Part shown: piece after piece, positions 12,102-24,520 of the stretch
How the letters are laid out: each line of letters begins with the position of its first letter
Numbering within the stretch: the stretch's first letter is position 1
Origin: Saururus chinensis
Taxonomy: Eukaryota > Streptophyta > Magnoliopsida > Piperales > Saururaceae
Direction of reading: 5' to 3'
Assembly (NCBI GenBank): GCA_035235625.1
Contig: CP141142.1
Location: forward strand, 31,630,995-31,694,994
Length of the DNA stretch: 64,000 nt
Position numbers and translations under genes: made by a program
Notes under the pieces: generated by a model
What the model saw: only the letters and a program-made list of their open reading frames with translations
Database searches by the model: none
What the model was told of the DNA's origin: nothing

Positions 12102-13557
12102 TGTCACGCCCCCGGCACCCGCCTGACCTAAGCCAAACCCGGTCTAAGGGCGAGTCGAAGCATATGGGGGAGACTAAATTGCATTGCGGAAGTCTTTAAC
12201 CCCTTAATTGGGTATTTAACACATACACGGAATCGCACACCTTTAATCCTTTGTACAAGAGAAATAAGATAAAATAAAAGAGGATAATATCTATCAAATA
12301 AATCCTCGAGTGTAACCCACGTACTTAACATCTTGAGCTTAAACATAAGGCTCGAATCAGAAAATCTTAGACAAGTCTAAAAGCATCAAATAAACACGGG
12401 TCTGAAACATAATCATCCATACAAAGTATTTTATGATCATGATAGCATAAATCAGAAGACAAAATAATATCCAAAGGCATCCCCGCCTAGTCCCACGCAT
12501 ATCCCGATCATACCTCCTACAGTGAATCCTAATCAACTGCATATCGTGCCATAAAGCCTGAAAATAAAACACAAAAAGATGGGTGAGTAAAACTCAGTAA
12601 GGTTTGAAATATGGTAACCTTAATCAGAAAACAACCACGGCACATGAACATGACAATTCATATCCACATTTCTAATAATATCTTTATTTCTAATTAATTC
12701 TCTTACCATACCCTAAGAAATTTTATCAAAGATTAAACATTTCTCAAATCACCATTAAAGCTCATAATCATAGAACCCACTTCAAAACTCTATCAAAACT
12801 AAAATATAAAATCACAACAATGTTTAAGACCAAAGCACTTACCTTCCAACAACTTCTTGACTCGAAATGGTTCCTCAAACACCTTCAAAACCTACCCAAA
12901 ACATAATTTTTATCAATACTTTAACAAAACTGATTTTAAAACACCTAAATTCTTTAAGAACAAGCAGATCTAGGGTTCAAGAGACTTAAAAATAAAATAC
13001 ACATCATTAGGTTTTGAAATAAAAACCCAAATCAGTAGATTTTGAGTTTAAATCAAGATTAATTAAAAGCAAATGAAGGGATTTGAAAGATTTAATAAAA
13101 ACCCTAATAAATTAATAAAATATTAAGCAAATCCATACTTTAATCTCCTTTTTCTTTTAAGAAAATAGGAATTAGGCTCATAAGCTCTAGGTCTTAGCCA
13201 CTTTCTCAATTAGGAATTTGGGAAAGTGGTTGTGTCATTCCTTTTATAGTAAAGGAAATAATTATTTTTGGTCTTAGGTTGATGTTAGGGTCATTTAAGA
13301 CTAATATTCTAAATTTCGTACGTGGGGCCATGATGGGTCCCGCCCCTTAACTTTTCAGGAAAAATAGTAAAATTTTTAAAAACTCCAAATGACTTGAAAT
13401 AACTTAAAAACCATAATTTTGAATAAAATTTTAGTTAAAACCTTCATTAGCCACCTTAATTTTAAAAATAGCCAAAACCGATCAGAATTTAGCATTAAAC
13501 CATGAAATAGCAATTAAATTGAATAAAATAAACCAGTTCAAGTTTAAGGATCTTACA
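12102..13557 (-). mobile_element. Solo LTR, short form of the main family (minus orientation)
   Basis: In minus orientation it starts TGTAAGATCC and ends GGGCGTGACA. The 5-bp flanks are AAACA (12097-12101) and AAATA (13558-13562), four of five alike. It shares with the copy at 38342-40457 the start region (CTGATCGGTTT), the GGGGCC...GGGTCCCGCC block and a TATA motif (ACTATAAAAGG, about 13240-13252). It also has the family paired motif ACTGAGTTTTACTCACCC near 12583-12600. At 1.46 kb it is shorter than the 2.9-3.3-kb members. No internal coding region is present. It is a fossil of an LTR retrotransposon, probably Ty3/gypsy; the family assignment is inference. Confidence 0.75.
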
Positions 13558-13787
13558 AAATAACTTGGCTCAAGTCAGGTGGTTCAAGTAAGGTAAAACT
13601 CGATTACAACCCAACCCGATCCCTCCAATAAAATGTGTTAACCCAACTTCAAACTAAATTACCATATAGGCGAACATGAATCTTATTTATTGGAGTTGGG
13701 TCAAGTTGGAGTCCAAAAACCAATAAGTCACACCCCTAAAGCTATTTATCCCCCACTCCTCAATTAGTTAGTAACTCTAATCCTAAG

Positions 13788-14743
13788 TAGGGCTGCCAAT
13801 AGGTAGGGTATGACTTGGGTAAGCCTTTACCCACTTCATAAAATTTTACTCATACCCTACTCATTACCCATTTCTCTATTATTTACCCATATTTTACCTA
13901 TCACCTATTATCCATTACTTATCGAGAAAATGGGCAGGTATTGGGTAAATGGCCAACCAAACAATAAACAAAAAAAAAGAAATAAACTATCATAAACAAT
14001 ATCTATTTTTTAAAAGTCTATCAAATATATGACTATATAAACCTATTCTAATAACACTTTCGATTTAGATGTGCAATGATATAGATCACTTAGCATTGCT
14101 CAACTATGCTAAATACAACTGATTATGAATCTTATCCAATGAAAGTACAAATTGTTCCATATAGAGGACATTCTCATTGAAGGCAGGGTAACATATGTAT
14201 TGGCAAAAACATGAGGATTTTCCATAAGCTTCTATTGGAAGCAACAACTATGTCACTTCCATATAAAGATACCTCTTTAAAAGGATTGGTGGCAACCAAT
14301 ACATGGCCAACTTTGGTCTAAAACAAATGAATTATAACACATAAATGAAATAATTACATAAAATTAAAAGATTCATAGCATTATGTCAAACCCTAATAAC
14401 AATGAGCAATAAGAAATAGAATGAACATTTGATAGAAAATACTTACATAAACTTCATCACAAGAATATCTATTCCTAAGATGAACTGCATGGGCCTAATG
14501 AGAGCATATGGGCTAATTGTGCAACATGGCTAATTTCATATTGGATTTGGGTAATGGGTATATTATGTATATGACCCAAGTAATAGGTATTAGACAAGGG
14601 TTAACCCTACCCTAACCGCTTAATAAATGGGTGAGTAAAATTACACATATTTTACCCCTTACCCGTTTATAAAATACCCACCTACTTATTTTGGATTGGG
14701 CGGTCGGGTAAATTGGGTAAATGGGTACATGTTAACAACCCTC
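13788..14743. mobile_element. hAT-type MITE or deletion derivative, 956 bp
   Basis: The ends are inverted: TAGGGCTGCCAA at the left, and the complement of the right end reads GAGGGTTGTTAA. Subterminal GGGTAAA and TTTACCC repeats occur on both sides. The 8-bp flanks ATCCTAAG and GTCCTGAG match at 6 of 8. No transposase remains were recognised inside, so it is a non-autonomous element. Confidence 0.7.
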
Positions 14744-15359
14744 GTCCTGAGGATTTAAAAATTACATTTGTCTTCAATTAACAAATTAGGAATCTAAATG
14801 AGTGATGACATTATTCATACATGGGTTGGTTTAGAAAGTGAACTAGCTCAACTCAATTAGGCTTGAAAATCTTTCAACCTATGTTAAAACAATATTATTC
14901 CTTAGTCCCATATTACTTATTCTATTTAGTTTATTTTAAAAAACCAAATAAAATACTTAATATGGGATAAAGAGAGTACATTTCTCTCGTGCCTAAGATG
15001 AAGGCATAAGGCCCTTGTGTGTCCATGAGGCTTATGCCACGAGACATGTGCATTGTAACATTCGTACAAGTTGTCCAGGGCATGATTTTACATATTGGTC
15101 ACAAATAAACTAGCGAAGAGCACATAAGAGAGTCTTAGGCCAAAAACAAGTTTATTACGCGAATTTTGCCTTGTGTACACTTGGGATTTTTTTTTACATA
15201 AATAGATCTCATAAGGAAATATTTGCATAGTCCGAATAAAAAAAAATGAGGAGATTTCATGCAATAAGTTTATTATAGATTTTACAATAATTTTGACAAT
15301 CACAAATATATTCTACTAGAAAATACAAAAAATATCAATTATTTGAAATAGTCACAAAC
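14744..15359. other. Intergenic, no gene seen
   Basis: AT-rich DNA with short, unsupported open frames. The ATGAGG...GTGTCCATGAGGC stretch near 15000 does not match a family I know. Confidence 0.5.
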
Positions 15360-16250
15360 TTTTGCCAAGGCTTAGCAAGTACATAGGGTAGTACACATGT
15401 TGCGACTCACCAACTTTTGCGTTCACCTAGCATCACCCTCAACTATTCTCACATCTCCGTATCCAAATCTCATCATCGTTTTGTAATCGGTTACTTGTTT
15501 CTCTACACTTCGTCTGTTTACATTTTATCACGGCTAGTAGCACTGACCTCCAGTTCGATACGGGATGGACATACAGAATCATACATAACCAACTGACCGT
15601 TGATAGATGAGCCCACTTTTTCAAAATACAGTGGCAATACCTTTGGAACAGAGCCCGTAGGCTATCCTATCCCATGCACCCATTCCTCTAACGTAAGCAT
15701 TTTCCTTCTATCTATCTCAGCCTTGCCGTTTCTGGCCTCACCCCTAGATCTAATCCCCGGTATAATTCTCGCAGGGCTATATTGATCATGATGACAACGA
15801 AGTTGTTGAGGCGTGGCCCCCAACAGCCTTGGATCGGAAAGTATAGACTTCTTTCCCCTCCCTTAAGTGATTGGTTGGTATAGGTGGGTTGGAGAGAAAT
15901 CTCTGAAGGGCATGTGGCGTGTTACTTGGGGAGAAATCACGGACGGGCTAGTCCTGTTCCCTCCTCAATACAGTTCGCTAACTCGCTTTGCCGTTGTAGG
16001 GTCCACTGGACCTTCGTGCAGCCACTCTTTGGTTGCCTTGCACCTCTGTCTTCCCTCCATGGAGGTCCAGTACGAACATAGAAGGCCAGCGAGCTTCGGT
16101 TCACCATCAACTACAGTGGTGCTTGTTGCTTCTCCAGCAAACACAGTTGAGCAACGACGGAAACACGGCCAATCACCATCTATCTTGAGACTCCGACTTG
16201 AAAGCAATGCGTTTTTTACTTTTTATGAAACTGAATCCAAATGGTTCGTC
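15360..16250. other. Possible organelle-derived (mitochondrial-type) insertion
   Basis: About 900 bp whose base composition is clearly richer in GC than the DNA on either side. It lacks poly-A/T runs and transposon termini. A 130-codon plus-strand open frame (15867-16259) and overlapping frames on both strands look like the anonymous reading frames common in plant mitochondrial genomes. I do not recognise a named organelle gene, so the assignment rests on style and is weak. An old GC-rich retroelement fragment is the alternative. Confidence 0.35.
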
Positions 16251-16259
16251 ATTATATAG

Positions 16260-17590
16260 GCTTGCTCCATGCTTCAAATCATTAAGATGGCAAACGATTT
16301 TACATTTTCAATCTTAATCGAGTGCAAATGCCTTTTTCATAAAATATCGATGACATTAGAAATATTTCATAAAAACCCAACACCAAACGCGCAGGAACTA
16401 CAAAGTTATACCAAAACAGCTTCCAAATGAGGATCCTACGCAGCTCTCTTTCCTCCAACTACAGCAACATGGACAAACCTATTCAAATCGAAAATAACTT
16501 TCGGTCTTAACTTTGAGAAAATATATTAGGTTTATCAGCCAAAATTCTGCCTTGCCCACAGAAAACTGTCGGGCCGATTGTCAAATATCCCACTCGCACA
16601 TGCTCTATCCAAAGTTTAAGAGGGCCTGCCAGGAGCACCTCGTTTTCCAACAAACATGTCTAACAAAACTCTACACCTCAGTTTTGATTAAATAGAAAAA
16701 AGGTAGACCCTTATTGTCATGTAAAACCCACTTTCACTGTCCAATAAAAAAATACCCACGTGTAGAGTCTAATGGGCAGATTCAGTGTAAGGTTATCAGC
16801 ACCTGTTGTTCCTGGTTGTTTGCTTGTGTTACCTCACTTGCTATGGAAGATTAATTAACTCGACACCAAGACAGAATCTCTTGACGTATAATCAAATGAC
16901 TCCTACTTACCTAAGCTGGATACAGCTATGATTTCATTAGGGGTTTCCCGCGCCCGGCAAATTTAAGCCAAAACTAGAACAGCAAAATCATCATCATCAT
17001 CAAACAGCCAGAGTGCATCATCGATAATGAGACCTCCATCGAGCATACAGGACCCTGTAACCGAACAAATCCCACCCCATGCCAAAAAACACACTACATT
17101 TCAATCAATAGCATCATGCATAAATGGTATTAAAAACTTTTTTTTAATTAATAACAAAATCTAACTTGTAAAGAAAAAATTACACATAAAAAAAGTCAGG
17201 AAATGGCAGCTCCTGAGCAATGCATGCCAAGTATTTGAGAAATTAGAAAATACAAGGGAACACTGACAACAAAAAACCTCAACAAACATATGAACATGCA
17301 GTTTTAAAATCCAAAGGAGCACTCACCTGATATATCTCAACCTACAGCAATTTGGAGATTATCCACTTTGCCTATCTATAAAAACACATTCACATAATGA
17401 TTCAAATTAATTCTCATAACAAAAGCTAAGCCTCCAACTTGAAGGAAAGGGGAAAATTTTCGCACAGTGAAAACACACACTACCTACCTTAATATCTGAT
17501 AGAACATAACTTCCCAGAAAGGGCAAGCACAGAAATTTCTCAGATTTCAACTTTCTTTTAGTACAAGATTGTCATATAGATTCAAAAGAT
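16260..17590 (-). other. Downstream flank of the TAF15-like gene
   Basis: The last few hundred bases before 17591 should hold the TAF15-like 3' UTR (minus strand). A short (ATC)n run lies at about 16988-17001. Nothing else was recognised. Confidence 0.45.
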
Positions 17591-20500
17591 TCAGTATGGG
17601 CGCGACCGATGGCCACCATAATTACTGTTCCTGTCAGGTCCAGAACCACCATCTCTGTAGTTGCGTCTGTCTCCGCCTCCATAACCACCTCTACCGCCTC
17701 TGGATTACCAAACAATGACGCACAAAAATGTAATGCCATGATTATCAGTAGCAGTTCCCATAATCACAATGGATATTAACAAACTTCAAGAATGAGCAAA
17801 TACAACTCATATTAATATTTAATTCAAAATATTTTCTTCAAAACTGGAGGCAAATCCCACCACAAGACATCTAATCTTCATTGACTAACTCCCAAACACA
17901 ACTGATGGACTACAATTATTCACACTAATATCACATCATCATTCCAAAATCCATTCTTTCAAAGACAAAACACAAATTGAAGAAAAAAATATGCATGTGT
18001 AATCAAAGTTAAGTCTAGTAGGGAAAAGAAAAATAATAAGCTAACAACGCAGGCATACTTTTATGTAATAAGAACTGAACACTAAATTATGCAAAAAAAG
18101 TCTATCATACAAAATCTAAGGAAAAATGGATGGCAGCACTAAGAACCAACACTCTGCAGTGAACTTTAACTAAAAGCTATGCATAACTTTGTAGCATTAA
18201 AACGTTATTGGCTATTAGCCAAATACATAATCAGAGACAGTTGCTTAGACTGGGCAATGCTCATATCAGTTAGGTTAAACGTACCCATGGCTGTAAGAAG
18301 GTGCAGCCCTTGGCGCAGATTTTTCTGCCATCACAACACTGATCTTGTAGCCTCTCAGATCATAATCTGAAAAGATAATCTGTCAACCCGAGTTTGTACA
18401 TTAAAAAATAACTTTCAGCAAGATTTAAATGACAAAGGACTAACTATTGTAAAACCCTCCAGCAGCATGTGCAGCAGATGGGTCTTCATAAGACAAGCAA
18501 GCATCTCCCTTATTGTTTCCGCTTTCATCTGTGTAAATCTTAACATTCCATGGCCACTGATCTTTGTAACCTCGCTTTTGTTTAATTCTTCCAACCTACA
18601 CAAAGTGCTGATGAAATTTAGAGAATAATACAAAACACATTAGAAAACATAGATAATTACCAACAGAGACGCTCCTCGGAGAGAGATTGTCCTAAATGGG
18701 CAGACCCAAAGTGTAGTCCAACAAGACACCACAATATAAAAGGGCCATTCTATTGGCTATTAGACATTTTCCCCCAAGTTTGCATGGAACCATTTAGAAA
18801 CCAAGTTACCCCAAAAGCTTGGACTGTCAAGGAATGGCCAACAATGTACAAACAGCGGATGCAGACAGATTGATTACCCAACACGCTTGCACAGGCAAGC
18901 ACAATTTAACACATGCAGGTGCTTGCACGAGCACAAAATATGCAGAGGTGGGAGTTAGGGCTGAAATTGGGACATCATAGCTCCAATTCCATATTAGAAA
19001 TCAAGTTGCCTTCAAAGCTCAAGCTGTTAAGGAACAGCCGAAAAATCTATATCAAGACCAAAGAGAATGATAGGCAAACCAGACAGATTATCCAACACAA
19101 CCAATCTGGGTAATTAGGAGTCATGCTCATAGCTAGGATTGTAACAACCCCAAAACTAGCTAGCCAAAATTATTAAAAAACATAACTTACTTTTCAGATA
19201 ATATAAAATACCTAAGAGCTCTTAAAACTGACAATTCAGGTTGCACATTAACAAAATTCAGGCTACAAGTAATTGTTTATTCCTACGTTTCTACCCTTCA
19301 AAGCTCTGAAATAAATGATCTACACTTGAAAAAGAGTGCTACACAGTTTCCAAACTCTTCATGGTACAAGGCAAGCAAAATATATACTCTTTTTCAGCCA
19401 GAAATCCTTTACCTACCAAAAACATACAACTTTCAATTTCCATATGCATAACAGATTTACCACAAAAAATAACGTGAGATGAGTGAGATAACCCTTGAAC
19501 TAAAATCCTGAATCCAGTAAACAAAAAAAATCACATTATTATTATATATTCCAATTAACATAATCTCTTTCTGTTTAATTGATTTATAAATTTCTCATGA
19601 CTTTGCTACGTTTAAAATCATGTACAGGCCAAAAAAAGGTGCACATTATGCAGTAATAGTAACTAGCATCCACAAAATAAAAAAGTCTTCCATCTTGGAG
19701 AAAGAATAGACTGAACAAATAAATCCAAGCAAAATTATGACCCAATTTACAACAACAACAACGAATTCAAGCATAACAGCATAATAAACAAAACAAAAAA
19801 TTCTTGCCTGGCCAATACCCCCGAACAGCTCCCTTAATTCATCTACGGTCACATCTGCAGGTAAGTTTGAAATGTATATTCTTGAATTATCACAATCATC
19901 ACCGCAATTTTCATCACACTGTTTGACTTTCTGCGGTGGATCAGCAGGTGCAGCACCATATCCCCCAGATGGTTGATGTCTAGGAGGGCCACCTTCATAA
20001 CCACCTTGTGATGAACCACTTCTCCCACTAGCACGGATATCATTAGACATTTCACTACTACCATAACTATTTGGCGGAGCACCTCCATAGTTGCCAGGAG
20101 CCCCACCATAGCTATTAGGAGCACCATAGCTTGGAGGATATGAATCAGGCCCCCCACTCCCATAGCTGCTAGGTGGGACAGTTTCAGAACCATAACCATT
20201 GTTGCCACTGTAGGAATTCGGAGGTGGATAGCTTCCAGCAGGCCCTCCATATGACGTATGACCTGGAGGAGGAACTTGATTGTAACCAGAATCATCTTTT
20301 CCATAATTATCACCATATGAACCGCCTCTTCCCCCATCAGCGCCACTTCCATAACTATCCCCTGTTCCTCCATCGCTGCCACCACCCCCAAAGCTGCTAC
20401 CTCTTCCTCCATCACTACCACTACTACCACTTCCATAGCCACCACCCCTTCCATCACGGTTTCCACTATAACCACCACTCCCACGGCCACGGTTAAAATC

Positions 20501-21680
20501 ACCACCACGTCCTCTGCTATAGTCACCACCACCACCACCTCTATTAGTGTCGCTGCCACGACCACCTCTGTTGAAATCACTGCCACCACCACCTCTATTA
20601 TAATCACCACCACCACCACCACCTCTGTTATAATCACTACTACCCCCACCACCTCTACTATAGCCACCACGACCTCCAGCACCACTGCCACTACCACCAG
20701 TAGGATTTGGAGCACCACATTTGTTGCACTCAGTTCTTCTAGCAAAATTCAGATTTCCGCAGCTGTTGATAGAAAATGGGCACCAAAGGTATTTTTCAAG
20801 AACACGTTTAAAGTAGATAACCACCAATAAAATTTACCAGTTTCATCATAAGCCAATAGCCGTCCCGCATTAAGTACCATAATTAAAAAACAACACGTTC
20901 TAATAAAATTCTCAAGAATAATTGACATAAGAGAATTTCCCATAACAAATGATATATAATTGTATAAAAGTAACTGCAAGAATCCAAAAGAACTGCATCA
21001 ATATGCCGATCTAAAATATACTAGAAGTAGCCTGAGCAAAAATCTTCTTAAAAAACAACGTATAAGAAATTCTTTTGATCAATGTTTAACAATAAAATGT
21101 AGATTCAATAAGGGATAAAGAATATTAAAGAAAATACCATTCCGAAGTTTTCACATATATCAATGAACATATCAGCTAATAAACACCCATACTAGAACGG
21201 TCAACTATACAACTGAGAGGCAGACGAAATGAAAATGCAAAGTCGTCTAAATACAATCCAGAAAACCATGAACAACAATGACTTACATGTCATGAATCAA
21301 GATCTTTAAGTTCTAAAACACTCAAAAAGCAGACCTGGCATTTGGGCAGTGCCAATCCCCCTCCCGGCCGTTGCCACCACCTCCGCCACGTCCACCGCCT
21401 CGATAACCGCCGCCTCCCCTACCGCGATCACCGCTCTGATATCCTCCACCATAACCGCCTCCACCTCCGCCACCTGCGCACAAAACAAAGTCAACAACCT
21501 AGGCCTTTCGCCAACCAAGAAAATCCAACCTCCAAATGCAAACGCAATGCTGCAACCCCCAAAAAGACCTCGATTCTGAGAGTTTCCACCGTATCCTCCT
21601 CCTCCTCCTCCGCCGCCGCCGCCGCCGCCGCGGCCGTATCCTCCGCCCCCACGGTCATCAGATCCGCCGGAGCCGTACAT
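17591..21680 (-). CDS. TAF15B: TAF15/TAF15b-like FET-family RNA-binding protein, 6 exons, 515 aa
   Basis: Seen: minus-strand exons 21569-21680, 21335-21473, 19808-20762, 18445-18595, 18285-18366 and 17591-17699 join in phase to 1548 nt. Intron 3 has a GC donor (AG/GCAAGA); the others are GT-AG. Order of parts: Gly-rich start with a 12-Gly run; RanBP2-type zinc finger (W78, C80, C85, C96, C99; GDWHCPNASCGNLNFARR); Gly/Ser/Tyr/Pro-rich low-complexity region, about 100-360; KQCDENCGDDCDN; RRM about 378-467 with RNP2 IYISNL and RNP1 KGDACLSY; RGG tail ending GGHRSRPY. Known: this layout is that of plant TFIID subunit 15b, a nuclear TFIID-associated, RNA-binding protein of the FUS/EWS/TAF15 type. 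An in-frame Met lies upstream (21833), but MYGSGGSDDRG just after the TATA/telo-box region fits better. The gene looks intact. Confidence 0.92.
18700..19115. repeat. Direct repeats in TAF15 intron 3
   Basis: Two copies of an approximately 55-bp unit lie about 210 bp apart (about 18788 and 18990). Both contain TTAGAAA(C/T)CAAGTT, an AAAGCT(T/C) block and AAGGAA(T/C). The same vocabulary appears in the foldback element at 53008-53443, so this is probably an eroded relative. Confidence 0.5.
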
Positions 21681-21699
21681 CAGGGCAGCACAGAGAAGA

Positions 21700-21775
21700 T
21701 CCGGAGTTGGGATTTCTAGGGTTTGAGACTCGGAGATAACACGGAACAAAAGGTAGAGCGTGTTTATAGTAAAAG
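21700..21775 (-). promoter_or_regulatory. TAF15-like core promoter with TATA box and telo-box
   Basis: On the minus strand ACTATAAAC (complement of 21762-21770) lies about 85 bp upstream of the ATG. AAACCCTAGAAA (telo-box AAACCCTA, about 21717-21724) lies between it and the start. Telo-boxes near transcription starts are common in plant genes for translation and RNA metabolism. A start of transcription about 30 bp below the TATA would give a 5' UTR of roughly 50-60 nt. Confidence 0.6.
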
Positions 21776-21849
21776 GCCAGATATTTTTGGCCTGGCGGAA
21801 CGAGAAAGGGAATTCCGGCATTACCCCTCCCACACAGTCCCACTGGCAG

Positions 21850-22185
21850 TAGGGATGCGACTCGGGTCTGGCAACGGTAAAATCCTATCCGATCCGACCG
21901 TATTAGGTTGGGTATAATTTTTAAAATTTAACTCTGAGTAGCTATTTGGATTTTAAGTAATTTAAATTTTATTTAAAAGAATTTAAAAATATTTTTTATT
22001 TTAAATGGGTCGAGTTTCGGTCAAGTTTAGGTTACATATTTTTAAAGTGGTATCGGGTTTAGGTTTGACAAAACTCTAACCAAACCCAACCCCACAGCAT
22101 TTTTAACTGCCACACATGCCAGCGACCTAATCGGTTAGTCCGCTGGGAAGGGAATGGGATCTAAACCCAAGTCGGTTCATCCCTA
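21850..22185. mobile_element. Small hAT-like MITE, 336 bp
   Basis: Left end TAGGGATGCGACTCGGGT. The complement of the right end reads TAGGGATGAACCGACTTGGG. The interior is AT-rich and non-coding. I could not confirm a target duplication. It lies about 170 bp upstream of the TAF15-like ATG and abuts its promoter. Confidence 0.6.
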
Positions 22186-22424
22186 ATGTGATAAGAACTT
22201 ATAAAGATAAGTAAGGTTCCTACAAAAAAAACATCACTAATCCATGGATACATAAGGCTAGATTTTTTTATTAAATATTTTATTAATCCAACTGCATACA
22301 CCACTTCCTTAGTAACAAAAGGGCTGAAACCGAAACAAAGTTTTACTCTTACAACCCAAACCAATAGAACTAAAGCGAAGAGCGGAAAGCTTTCACGAGC
22401 TATTTACATCAAAAGGAGACCACA
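22186..22424. other. Short spacer, nothing seen
   Basis: AT-rich spacer between a MITE and an LTR nest, with no supported feature. Confidence 0.4.
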
Positions 22425-22675
22425 TGTCACGGCCTTGTTATACGCCTTTACCCAAACTCAAGCCAAAATGAATGATGAGGGTGTGATGAAATGAGTTTTA
22501 ACCCAAACTTGGGTTATATTGAAGTACACAATACCCACTTTATACAAAAGTAATTATTAAAAAAAAATCATTAATCATTCTTATACCCACATATAAGTTC
22601 ATAATTATAAGGAAATCTCAAGCCTTTAAGAAAAAGTAATAAACAAGTACATGTCATCAAAATGAAGACTCTCCT

Positions 22676-24520
22676 TGTAATGACCCATTTTTCGGTTATG
22701 CTTAACCCGGAGGGTTAAGGGTAATTTGATAATTTAAGATCAGTGTTAGGAGGTTTCATTAGGTAAAATCCCCGTATCCGGGTAAAGCTCAGAGTAACGA
22801 GTGTAATAAATTGAAGAATGCGCGAAATGAAAGTCAGAAGCAAAAGCTATAGCCCTGGGAAGCATGCCATATGGGCGGGACCTATATAAAAAGTGCGGGA
22901 TAACCTACCCATATGTGGTCTTATTTTGAAGGGCTCATCAACATGAGTCCATCGGTAACAAGAACGTGTGATTCCAACTTCAAGGTTGGAAGTTATCGCG
23001 TTTTGATGTTAGGATATTATTTGAATAAAATAATATCTTTCTGGATAAGATTGACGACGCAGTGAATAAGATTGACAACGAAACGGATAGGATCGATGAT
23101 GCAACGGATAATATTGCTGATGCAAGCGAATAAGTTTGCTGACAAAGCGGATAAGAACGCTGACACAGTGGATAGGATTGACACATATCAATCTTATCTG
23201 TCATGCGTCAGCTTCACGTCTATCTAGTTTTTCTATAAATATCGTCCAGAGCATTTAGTTTGGAAAAGGGGGAATCCTCTTCCACATTTCTATGTTCTCT
23301 CTCATATTCAGAAACTTCTATTCTTCGTTTCTCACTCATTTTAAGTCCGATTCGAGTCGTTTTTGAGGCATTCCTAGGTAATTCGAGGGTGATTTACGCA
23401 ATAGCATGGTTCATCCCTCAAGTTGGCATCCCTAGAAGGGGAAATGGCCTGGGGCTAGAGGAGTCTCTATCTGTCACGCTCCTGCCCCGAAGAGAGAGTA
23501 GCAGCCCGGAGAGAAAGGGGGACTCCGTCCTCTATCACGGGCTGCATCGTGGGTCGTCACCCAAAGTAGGGAAGGATCCGCCCTTCACCGAAGGACCACG
23601 TAGTGTGAGAAACGTCCCGGGGAAAGGGATGTTCTATCAGTCGCTTACGGGCGCAGAAAATGAAGTCTCTAAGAAAGGGGACAGTTGGTCAGTCGTCTTG
23701 TGGCGCAAAGCAAGGAACGTGCGGAGGTTAGAGGAGGCTCTGTTCGCCGTCTCTAGATCCAAAGAGGAGAATGCCCAAAAATGAGTACCCCGAATACCGC
23801 TACCTCGCGAGACATTAGGGGAGTAAGCATTTCTGACCTCCTATTTTAATTATAGAATGTATGTGCTAGATAGGGTATACGTTATGCCTTGATATGCTAT
23901 GATCCTTTATATTATGATATGCTATGCTTATATGTCATTATGTGTGTTGTCTCGCTCTAGGTTAGAGAGAGACGTGTTGTGTGTATGTGTTCGGTCTTGG
24001 CTAAGTGATAGAGCGAGACGTGTGATGCATGTGGTCTTGGCTTAGTGATGGAGCGAGACATGTGATGTGATGGATTTGCTATGGGATAGAGTGAGGCATG
24101 TTGTGGCTGTCGTGTGCTGCTCGTCTCTATGATAGAGCGAGATATGTGTTGCCGGTGTTTTATGGGTTTTCGTATACCCCGATTACATATTCGGGTATAC
24201 GTATGTGTTTTCATATGGTTTGATGTATGTAGTAACCAGTAGGTAGAACTACATACGGATCCAATTGTATTAGAGTTAACATCGCGGATGTTATCTGATA
24301 AGTACATAGGCAACCAACGGCAAGCAACCGTTGGCCCGATCCGAATTAGTTATATAATTAGGTTTGTTCTGGCCTACGCGTAATGGAGCACTAAAGTTCC
24401 GAAGCACGTAGAGGAACAAGAAGACTCTCGCACTCAAAGTTCGCTGCTCCCGGTTCATGGTTTGGTTTTTATCATTTTTGGACCCCTGGCCTGGGTAGGT
24501 TTCCGGGTCGGGACGTTACA
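22676..24520 (+). mobile_element. Solo LTR of a second family, 1845 bp, inserted in the previous LTR
   Basis: It starts TGTAATGACCC and ends GGGACGTTACA, with flanks CTCCT (22671-22675) and CTCCC (24521-24525). A TATA box (TTCTATAAATATCG, about 23229-23242) precedes a GC-richer leader containing short tandem repeats and an open frame of no known kind. A related unit with the same order of motifs (GGCTCATC...ATGAG, then a TATA-like site, then leader repeats) occurs at about 32808-33889. No coding domains of a retrotransposon are present, which fits a solo LTR. Confidence 0.7.
23033..23190. repeat. 21-bp tandem repeat inside the LTR
   Basis: About seven degenerate units of GGATAAGATTGACGACGCAAC type with a 21-bp period. 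Because 21 is a multiple of three, open frames with 7-residue periodicity appear on the minus strand; they are not evidence of a gene. Confidence 0.75.

Noticed and set aside
15867-16259. 130-codon plus-strand open frame
   Set aside because: Not recognised as a known gene; kept only as part of the possible organelle-derived block.
19849-20745. 298-codon minus-strand open frame rich in Val and Ile
   Set aside because: It is an out-of-phase reading of the GGT/GGA-rich TAF15 exon; the spliced RRM protein explains the sequence.
23260-23784. 174-codon plus-strand open frame in the 22676-24520 LTR
   Set aside because: Lies in the leader region after the LTR TATA box; no recognisable domain and built partly from short repeats.
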